Shown here: positions 53,030 through 60,244 of the stretch, in pieces
Numbering within the stretch: the stretch's first letter is position 1
Layout of the letters: each line of letters begins with the position of its first letter
NCBI RefSeq assembly: GCF_000350225.1
Contig: NW_005179106.1
Span: 1 to 64,000 of the forward strand
Reading direction: 5' to 3'
DNA: 64,000 bases
From: Chondrus crispus
Lineage: Eukaryota; Rhodophyta; Florideophyceae; Gigartinales; Gigartinaceae
The notes under the pieces: generated by a model
Told to the model about the DNA's origin: nothing
The model's database searches: none
The model's input: only the letters and a program-made list of their open reading frames with translations
Translations under genes and position numbers: made by a program

Positions 53030-54601
53030 TCAAAAATCCTCTGGATCAAAGACTGAAGCAATGCCCCGATTCTCAGAACCAGTAACGTGGAATAACTGTC
53101 CTCCTTTATCGGGATGTTCATGCATCTCATCCTCAGATGAGGTGGAGTCCTTCTGCTTGAAGTTGTCCCCTGTAAGGGTAGCAGAAGGATCTTCTTCGTC
53201 TGTAGAGAACAACGCATCCTCCACTTGTTGACAGAGTTCGAAGAGGATTTGATGGCTTCTCTTCAGATATCTCCTGACTTGCGATGAGATATTTCGCATC
53301 ACGTTGCGAGGTTTGGGGCAGTCCCTGATGAAATGATTGGGATCCTGACAATTGTTGCATAGCCTGGGGTTGCCATAACGGTCTAAACCATTTTGACCGG
53401 CTTTTGTGCTGTCCTGAGGGGGCCTGAATGGGGCAGATGATCGTGATCCTGGTTTCTTTGGTCGTCCGTAATATTTCTGACCTTCGTAGTAAAGATCAGG
53501 AGTATATTTGGATGAAGATTTTATCTCTTTATGTAGGGAGGATTGACCGATGTTCAGATCTTTCTTTCTACCTTCTTGCTCTTCCTGGTCTTGAAGCCAG
53601 GCGGCGTCGAGTGCCGTATACAGATGCTGAAAATGCCAAGGATTAGATGTGGACTGCGAGTTCGCAAGGGCTGACTTGGCCCACGGGGCACCAACGACAT
53701 CCTTGTAAAGGTATTCCACCTTGTCTTCCTCGGAACGGTGAGTCCGTGGTCCTTGAGGAGCAAAACGTGTGATGATCTTACGTAACTCTTCCAAAGCTTC
53801 TGCGGTGTTGAGCTTCTTGGCATGCATCAAAGATTGAATTCCCAGGCTCTGGAGGTACTTCCTGATTCTGTTCTGCCAAGTTATGCTGTTGTATTCGTCT
53901 TGCATAACTTGGCATGCCTGACCAAAATTTCCACACCTGTCCCTCACCTTCTCTCGATAGAATCTCTTAGCTTCTCCATCGAATATGTTGTGGAAAAAGG
54001 CAAGTTTGTTGGTTTGGTCAAGGTTGTAGTCCTGGGCGGCATCAATGTAGTTGTTGATGTGTTCTGTGAGATCCTCTCCCAGTTTTCCCGTGAATTTGTC
54101 TTGATACTTGAATCGCAAAGCCATGTTATGTGCGGTTCTTGATTCAGAATAACGACTTCCAGGGTGATGAACTTGTAGTGGAAGAGAAGTATCACTTTCT
54201 TGAATGGTAGCTGGTTTCGCTCGGCTGCTCTTCTTATGTTGTACCAGTCGTTCGAAGGCGAAATCAATATCGTCTTTATCCGAATACAACATTTTTACTA
54301 ATCCCCATGAAATGCGGTCAGTGGCTGGATGTCTGTTATACTCTACGCGCTCTGCGCGTAAAAAATCACCGATAATTCTGAACACAAACGTTGTACCCCT
54401 TAGTATGTCATAAGAGTACAGTGTTTCGACAGGGATATCTTGACGGAGATTTTCGGTTATTTCTGCGTCCATTTCGTCCTCCGATTCTCGGCGAGTGATG
54501 TGTAGTCTGATGACTGATATAATATCTTGATGGACTGCCGATGGTGGCTCATACGATTTCAGATCCTTCGTAAGGGTCTCCAGAGCTGCCTGGTCAACCA
54601 T
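53030..54601 (-). CDS. gag: Gag of copia-type element G
   Basis: 523 residues from MVDQAALETLTKDLKSYEPP. Helix-rich capsid part with MALRFKYQDKFTGKLGEDL and HNIFDGEAKRFYREKV, then the zinc knuckle CNNCQDPNHFIRDC (C-x2-C-x4-H-x4-C), then an acidic tail. The last codons GAG GAT TTT TGA overlap the start of pol. No internal stop. Gag is in its own frame, unlike F where gag and pol are fused. Confidence 0.88.
   Translation of the reverse strand: MVDQAALETLTKDLKSYEPPSAVHQDIISVIRLHITRRESEDEMDAEITENLRQDIPVETLYSYDILRGTTFVFRIIGDFLRAERVEYNRHPATDRISWGLVKMLYSDKDDIDFAFERLVQHKKSSRAKPATIQESDTSLPLQVHHPGSRYSESRTAHNMALRFKYQDKFTGKLGEDLTEHINNYIDAAQDYNLDQTNKLAFFHNIFDGEAKRFYREKVRDRCGNFGQACQVMQDEYNSITWQNRIRKYLQSLGIQSLMHAKKLNTAEALEELRKIITRFAPQGPRTHRSEEDKVEYLYKDVVGAPWAKSALANSQSTSNPWHFQHLYTALDAAWLQDQEEQEGRKKDLNIGQSSLHKEIKSSSKYTPDLYYEGQKYYGRPKKPGSRSSAPFRPPQDSTKAGQNGLDRYGNPRLCNNCQDPNHFIRDCPKPRNVMRNISSQVRRYLKRSHQILFELCQQVEDALFSTDEEDPSATLTGDNFKQKDSTSSEDEMHEHPDKGGQLFHVTGSENRGIASVFDPEDF
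53032..53036 (-). promoter_or_regulatory. Likely -1 frameshift site in element G
   Basis: Five T at the gag stop (GAT TTT TGA). A slip of one base back on TTT reads TTT TTG AGG AGA, which enters pol at once. It is not a full tandem heptamer, so efficiency is uncertain. Confidence 0.45.
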
Positions 54602-54881
54602 GGTCTCTTGTCAGGATAGAATGTCGAATCTGTTTTGGCAATTCAAATTAGTTGTACAAATGCGACACTATTTCACTAATAATCGTCTCTCACACGTGTT
54701 GGCGGTATAGCAATTGTCAACCGTGTAATATGTTTTGGGTAGCAAATTATGAGAGAGGCAACCAATTGAGAAATGGTCGCTAGATGGTGCCAGAATAATT
54801 CCAAAAATGTTTCAAGAAATATAGCATCAAATTTAAGAAAGAAGGATTTCAAAACTGTTTAAAGTTTTTTTTGCTACTTTT

Positions 54882-55531
54882 TTAAACTTGACGTGTGAGT
54901 TCACGCTCGCGCAAAAATTGGGCGCGGTGTCGGTGAGAGGCGCCGATGAGGTGCGCGTCGAGGTCGTGCGCGGAGGGGTAAAAGCGCTCGCAGAGGTTGC
55001 AGAAGAAGTCCTGGGACTCGCGTTGACACCGGGCCTCGCGTGCGCGGTGTTTCTTGCCGCCCCGGTGTTGCCGGAGTTGGTGCCTGCCAGTGAGAGTCAC
55101 TTTGCACACGTCGCAAGTGAGCGGGGTCGCAGTAGCAGTTTTTTTCCTGATCCGCGCGGTGGCCACTCGATGTAGTGTTCTATTCACGCCTTCAGGTAGA
55201 ATCCCCAACTTATTTTTTGCTACTGTAGTCCGGGTCTTAATTCGGTTGAAAACCCGAGACGCGCTGTCTACGTGTCCAGAATGGTCCGCGTGTAAATCGG
55301 ATACACGTGTTGATTTCCCGTAACTCTTGTCTTCGGGGCGGGGTTGGTCCGCCGGGTTCGCCTCCTGTTCGATGAGGTCCAAAACGCTGATAGAGTCCCC
55401 ACCGTCGCTGTCCCAGTTCACCACAGGCGTACGGGGTCGAGGCCGTGCGCCTGGCTGAGACAAATCTTCTGACTGCTCTGCGGGGGTTTGCCGTGCCCCA
55501 AAGTCTTCGTCTCCTTTGGGTTTGAGTACCA
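54882..55531 (-). CDS. Two-finger C2H2 (H-x5-H) accessory protein of element G
   Basis: About 216 residues, between leader and gag of G, on the element strand. Acidic/proline-rich N-terminal half (SDGGDSISVLDLIEQEANP), then basic stretch, then two fingers: CDVC...H-x5-H (LRQHRGGKKH) and CNLC...H-x5-H (LDAHLIGASH), the same spacing as in F1. The unspliced frame has no ATG. An acceptor CTATTTTAG ends at 55532; with donor GTAAAA at 55606 the junction would create ATG (A from 55607 plus TG), with donor GTAAGT at 55598 it would give GTG. Frame is intact although G pol is dead. Role unknown; double-stranded RNA binding is an inference from finger type. Confidence 0.68.
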
Positions 55532-55606
55532 CTAAAATAGAAATTAGTTAGGCAACTAGATTCCTGTTTTAGAGGTAGTGAAAAAATAAAGAACTTACCC
55601 TTTTAC
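55532..55606 (-). other. Predicted intron upstream of the G zinc-finger frame
   Basis: Two candidate donors (GTAAAA at 55606, GTAAGT at 55598) and one good acceptor with a pyrimidine-rich tail (TTTCTATTTTAG). Length 75 or 67 nt. Confidence 0.4.
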
Positions 55607-55645
55607 TATTTTCGGTGAGAGTTATCCAAAAGAGGAAGATGGCTT

Positions 55646-55693
55646 TATCTCTTTCTTGATAAAACGTACTGCGTTAATATCAAGAAAGAGATA
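55646..55693 (-). other. 15-bp perfect hairpin in G leader
   Basis: Arms TATCTCTTTCTTGAT (55646-55660) and its exact complement (55679-55693). The 18-nt loop holds a second small pair, AACG/CGTT. It would form a stable stem in the leader RNA, just before the splice donor. Confidence 0.8.
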
Positions 55694-55731
55694 GGAAGAC
55701 CACTCTCTGAAAAAATCCACAACTTGAAAAA

Positions 55732-55800
55732 CTTGAGGTTGAATTGATTTCTTGAGGTTGAATTGATTTCTCTTCAAAAACTTGAGGTTGAATTGATTTC
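55732..55800 (-). repeat. Three copies of a 20-bp repeat in G leader
   Basis: cttgaggttgaattgatttc at 55732-55751, 55751-55770 and 55781-55800. Function unknown; packaging or dimer signals often lie in this position. Confidence 0.8.
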
Positions 55801-55835
55801 TTTCCAGAAGAAACTAACTTGGCTTGAAGTCTAGA

Positions 55836-56215
55836 CTGTGACGAAAATTAGAAAGAAAAGAAAGGAAGTGAGCAGTAAAAAATTCACCGGCAGGACCGGG
55901 CGAGCTGAGGGTCGCGTTCCTTTTACTGCGTTGGTTCTTTTTCTTCCTTTCTTTGTCCGGGCAGCTATTCTGCCGTTCACTTCCGGGTATTTATACTACT
56001 ACCTACGCGTCTATTCCCTTGCCAGCAGACTCTCCTCTCTGCAAAACCTTTTGCTGAGAATCTCAAAGGATTGCATTATCAGTAATGTCGTTGGGAGAGA
56101 CGCACTGTAGGTTGACGTCTGAAATAATCAAATACTACCGTTTTCAGTGTGGTTTAATTATTTAGATGTATTTTGTCAAACTGTATACGTCACAGTCGAC
56201 TCCCAAATTTCCACA
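55836..56215 (-). repeat. 5' LTR of element G
   Basis: Right end fixed by comparison with 49735 (TGTGGAAATTTG on the minus strand). The left end near 55836 (CA before gtctagac) is a guess, because the 3' LTR is incomplete. A TATA-like tatttatactac lies at 55989-56000. I see no TGG-type PBS next to the guessed end. Confidence 0.65.
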
Positions 56216-56569
56216 CAGGCACCCGCCACCAAGGTTCTACACTTTGTCTGTAAGACTGCAGGCGTACTGTACGCGTCCGACAGTGTAATGAGGACATGTG
56301 TCCATGTCATACACGTGTCGGGCGGAGATAATGAAACATGCTCAGATTGTACCGTACACCGCAACCGTGTACATATTTCACACGTGTACACGTTGAAAAC
56401 CAAACTTGCTCCTGAAGTACTGTAAAGGGCAACCGTTTACAGAAATCACACGTGTACACGTTAAAAATGAAACTTGCTCAGCTCGTCACGCCGAGTGTTT
56501 TCGATTTTACACGTGTCAAACCTGTCGTTGTGTGTCATGCATATCAGCATCTGGTCGTAGAATAACAAG
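56216..56569. repeat. Relic with 68-bp tandem repeat and ACACGTGT palindromes
   Basis: Copies of gcaaccgt...cacacgtgtacacgtt...aacttgct at 56361-56409 and 56429-56479. The part near 56500-56530 resembles the U3 of copia F (gattttacacgtgtca). It is probably the remaining 3' LTR of derivative J. Confidence 0.45.
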
Positions 56570-56668
56570 AAGAGCAAGCAGAAGTTGGATTTTCTGCTTC
56601 CACACGTAGAAGTTGGAGTCCGTCAATTTGTCGATTCTGATGGATCCTCCTCCTCCTTGATCTTCCAT
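56570..56668 (-). pseudogene. gag: First codons of copia F-type gag in derivative J
   Basis: Matches the first 30-odd codons of F1 gag (start ATG 56668-56666). The rest of gag-pol is deleted. Confidence 0.8.
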
Positions 56669-56840
56669 TTTAGTGCAAATAAACTTCAAGTACTCGAAAA
56701 TCCGTTCCGGGATCCCAAGCCGTTAACCGATAGTCAACACAATGGCAAGCCCACCCGCCTAAGAAGTTCGATATGATTACTATGAAGTTGCACTAGGAGA
56801 AATTTGCGAACAGATATGTGAATTTATTTGGATGAAATCC

Positions 56841-57510
56841 CTAACTATTCTGTCGACAAACTACCTTCAAGTGTGCAGCGCCGTTCTCGTGGCACTTCAG
56901 GTGCCCGTGAGACTCAAAGACGCGATTGCAAGGGATACAACGCAGAGTCTCCTTAGCGTTGGCAACTTGAATGCGATGAGACCTAGACTGAATGTGGTCG
57001 TAAAAGGCCTTCGCACTATTGCCACTAACGCTGCACACTTTACAATACCGCTTATACCGCGGGCACACCTTACGATTCCTCTTGCGCTCACGCTTAAACT
57101 CTTTATCCGCGAGAACAGCCGCTTTCCGAGCCGAGAGGCGATGCGTAGTTCTCTTTATTGGTGCGGGAACGGAGCGCGGAATACGAGGAATCCTATAAGG
57201 TGCGCTATTCGAGGAGGGACCCGGAAGCGCGAGCCAAGGCGAAGGTTGATCCTCAGGCTCAAGCACCTCAACGGATACGACCTCCGATGTCCTAACCGTT
57301 CGACCGGTGACCAGTTTCCAGGCGCAGGGCGCACCGGTACTAATTCCAGACCTAACACAACCCCGTAAAAACAGGTATTCACAATAAGGAATATGAAGAT
57401 AATCGTCAGTAACAGATTTTTGAATTATTACTCTTAAGAACCACCAAAACGTGCAAAGACAATCACTTAGATGTGTAGGAAATGGAAAGAAACTCAAAAC
57501 TTACTTTGCA
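56841..57510 (-). pseudogene. Zinc-finger gene of derivative J, frameshifted
   Basis: Second copy of the F1 accessory gene: CKVC...H-x5-H and CIPC...H-x5-H both present. Exon 1 (ATG CAA A), donor GTAAGT (57504-57499) and acceptor GTGTTAG (57352) are retained. Compared with F1, one base is missing near 57318, so the spliced frame changes before the fingers; the fingers are read in another frame. Differences elsewhere are few. Confidence 0.75.
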
Positions 57511-57871
57511 TGAGAGAACGAAGAAAAACCAAATGCCAGATTGATGACGACGACGGTAGCGGGAGCGGAAACGAAGACGAACACCAAAGACAGAGAGAGC
57601 AGCAAGAACCACAGCAAGAACGAAAGCCAAACCAAGAACGAAGACAACGAAGACAGCGGGGGCGATGACCAAAACCAATTCACACAAGAGTGCAAGAACG
57701 ACAGCAGCAGCGAAAACCAAAACCAAGAACGACGGCAAGAACGAGAGCGACAACGACAGCGAGAAGACCAGCGGAAAGAACGACGAGAAACGGCAGCGAA
57801 AACGACAGCGACAACGACGGCAGAAACAACGGAACGAGAACGACAGACTCATGCAGTGAAACGACAGCGAG

Positions 57872-57888
57872 GGACTGGGCCCATAACC
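57872..57888 (-). promoter_or_regulatory. Half-tRNA primer-binding site of derivative J
   Basis: GGTTATGGGCCCAGTCC on the minus strand, identical to the site of F1, 3 nt from an LTR end (TAACA) that differs from that of F1. Confidence 0.78.
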
Positions 57889-57891
57889 TAA

Positions 57892-57964
57892 TGTTAAAAT
57901 CGAGGTCTGAAAAACTTGCCGCAAAAATTCGTTAACCACTAAGCCACAGGCGCTGGCTTATTGA
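57892..57964 (-). repeat. LTR fragment of J containing a tRNA-like A box
   Basis: The minus strand contains GTGGCTTAGTGGTTAACG (57947-57930), which fits the A-box/D-arm of tRNA genes. Downstream GACCTCGATTTTA is a weak B-box. It could be a degenerate tRNA or SINE piece. The fragment ends where the inverted LTR starts. Confidence 0.35.
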
Positions 57965-57967
57965 AAA

Positions 57968-59015
57968 TGTGTGACCACATGCTGTTATCTGGAAAGTGCA
58001 AAATCGAGCGACACGTGTACGTGACTCGACGGTCCGGACCCTCACCCCATATCACCACATGACACGTGTAAAGTCTCAGATTTTGGGGTTCTGGGGACGA
58101 AAGTGGACTTTTGGAGGGTTATGCAAATTTGCATAAATGCCGAAAATTTGCATTTGGACCGAACCGTTATAGGGCTACACAGGCAATACTGCAAATCTAT
58201 TGGGTGTCGGTTCGAATGCTGCAATTCTATTGGTCTGTTATTGTCCACTTATATGCACTCATGCTGGTGATATATCTTGAATGAGCGGTATACGTTTTAA
58301 TTACATCATTTCGGGGGTTTCAAGTTGTTCACCATGGTTGTAATGGGTAATTACGGGTGGCCTTGGAGCTGGACAGTTATGTGCGGTGTACACATGTACA
58401 CGTCGCCAGGTTGCTGCGTGTACGTACACTTGTACACGTCGCCTGCATACGGTCCGGCGCGTGTCCGAGCACAGTACATGTGAATTAAAAGTACAACAAG
58501 TATTTCTCGCAAGAGACATGTACTTACGTGAGTACTCAGTGTACGTGTCACGTTGTATGCGACCCTTGCATCAGCATGCGCCGTTGTACTACACTCTCGT
58601 CAGCATGCGACGTTGTACTGTGCTCTCGTTATGGTGCGCCGTTGGATGCAAGTTGATGACAGTACTGGTGTGATTCACATCGGATATCACGTGAGATGTG
58701 TAGAAAGTCTGGATGCACATTGTTTCTACCCGTCATAGTTGTCTGGCAGTGTGTACCGAAATTAGTAAGGTACGAAACAAGGGCATGTATGGAGACTGAG
58801 ATATGACAGGACTTTGCGTTGTTGGAAATAGAGAGATGCCAAGTTGTTCATTGCGCAAGAATATTCTGTCATGTCTGGATGCAGACTAGCAAGGTGTGAA
58901 ACGATTGCATGCATACGGCCATGGTTTACAGTCACTCGAAATGTGTAGAAACTGTTGTGCACTGATAGTCAATAGTCAATTCGTATGGTGGAATAGAACA
59001 GTGTGGACGGGGCTG
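57968..59015 (+). repeat. Diverged copia F-family LTR in inverted orientation
   Basis: The plus strand starts TGTGTGACCACATGCTG and follows the minus strand of 14596-13560 with many changes. Recognisable blocks: gattttggggttctgggg, tgcaaatttgcat and ggatgcacattg. It fades out near 59015. Preceded by ttattgaaaa, as in F. Confidence 0.75.
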
Positions 59016-59171
59016 TAGTGCAATACGCACCTGGAAAGGGGGGTGAAAAGAAAGGAAAACATTTGGATATGAAAAGTAGTCCGGGTTTGGGGGACACACG
59101 TGTGAATAATTGCACAGTTTTAATTTTTAATTATTTTATTTTATTTAGTTAATTAGTTGGCATTAATTTTG
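59016..59171. other. AT-rich spacer
   Basis: Low-complexity attttatttta stretch (59119-59160). No gene or repeat end identified. Confidence 0.5.
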
Positions 59172-60069
59172 CTGGCACTAGATTAGATCCAGAATCTAGA
59201 GCCGGGAGCTACTGTATTCGCCCCGGCGGGGCTCAATATACCTTAGCCCTCTGACCACCAAGTCAGTAAAGGTAACCCGAGTTGCCGGAGTTGAATGTCG
59301 CCTTGGTCGAAGTCCGTCTCTACCAAGACGCTCTCTTTTACCTAAGCCTACGGCATCCTCTATCGCTCGGGGTTCCCTTTTCTCTTTCCGTTATTTCCCT
59401 ATCCTTTTCTATCTCTAATTCTACCTATTTTTCTCTTATCTTGTGTTGGTGCCATTGGCCTCGGTTGCGACCGAACCGGTGTAGGTGTTTCGAGCCATCG
59501 GGCGGCACAGTTGACGTAGCGCTGCTACTGTGACCCATTTTCCGACGGAGACCGTTGCAACGACGTCTCCCTCGAAGAGCTCCGTCGTATAACGAGCCAG
59601 TGTTGGTACCATCGGCGTCGGTTGCGACCGAACCGGTGTAGGTGTTTCGAGCCATCGGGCGGCACGGTTGACGTAGCGCTGCTACTTTCATTTCATCCCG
59701 TCGGGCTGCGTTGCGACGCCCCCGTCGAAGGCCTTGTCGCGTTACAAGGTGTCGAAGAAGCTCAACGAGCATTGGCCTTACAACCCAGTGGAACCGGGGT
59801 ACCTACGTACGCGCGCCACTCCACACTCGTCGAGCAGATCTCTTCGCAAGTCTCTACCACACCGATCCCGGGCCGGGCTATTTCTCTGTGCCCCCCCCCC
59901 CCCCATCAGGGATCCGAGCTACTACGAGTCGCAAGCTCGTTTAAACGGAGAAGGGAGAGTCGGACACTCCGTAGCGCTGTGCCATCGGCAGTTCTTCTTT
60001 TTGTTGCTGTTGTTGTTTTTGCTGGACCATCGGACCGCGGTCTCTGCCCGACAGGCGCATTGCACTACA
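59172..60069 (+). repeat. 5' LTR of gypsy element H
   Basis: The end at 60069 (GCACTACA) is set by the PBS. The start is inferred from similarity of TGCTGGCACTAGATTAGATCC to the gypsy LTR starts here (TGTGGCATA...GATTAGATT). TATA-like CAATATACC near 59234. Contains an internal duplication (59443-59529 and 59600-59686) and a run of 14 C at 59891-59904. No 3' LTR in the window. Confidence 0.6.
59443..59686 (+). repeat. Direct duplication inside LTR of H, period 157
   Basis: About 87 bp repeated (tgttggt..cat.ggc.tcggttgcgaccg ... ttgacgtagcgctgctact), with few differences. Confidence 0.9.
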
Positions 60070-60073
60070 AAAG

Positions 60074-60086
60074 TGGTCTCCCGACG
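60074..60086 (+). promoter_or_regulatory. Primer-binding site of element H
   Basis: TGGTCTCCCGACG, four bases after the LTR end; one base different from A-D. Indicates the same or a closely similar tRNA primer. Confidence 0.78.
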
Positions 60087-60244
60087 TAGAATTTTTGTTT
60101 ACTGTTCAGGAAACCTGATCAAGACTTTTCCTACGACAAACCTGACCTGGAGACACACTAAAAAAGTGGTCTGGGTAACGGACTCTTTTTTTATTTTCTT
60201 TTTGTTTGTAGCTTTTTTGCTGCGTAGGTCCGTTCGTACGAGCG

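Larger units (their letters stand above)
49683..53036 (-). pseudogene. pol: Pol of divergent copia-type element G (PR-IN-RT-RH)
   Basis: Enters by -1 shift at the gag stop. Protease CIDTGAQRTVIG (about 52760); integrase zinc end LHRGFRHP ... LCNTC; integrase core SMDLMF, RTDAGSVF and GIGERLH; RT starts GTWKLVCKSEVPKNANILGG and KARFVVQGY, then FSIDVTQAYLQ and ITYVDDALQAG (about 50700); RNase H with SDGSSQLGYIIFL and LADCLTKG. PR-IN-RT-RH order shows copia type, but it is far from F in every block. Lesions: in-frame TAA at 51656-51654, a +1 insertion near 51000 (aattt run) and a +1 insertion near 50245 (cttt run). The RNase H frame reads on into the LTR. Dead copy. Confidence 0.85.
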
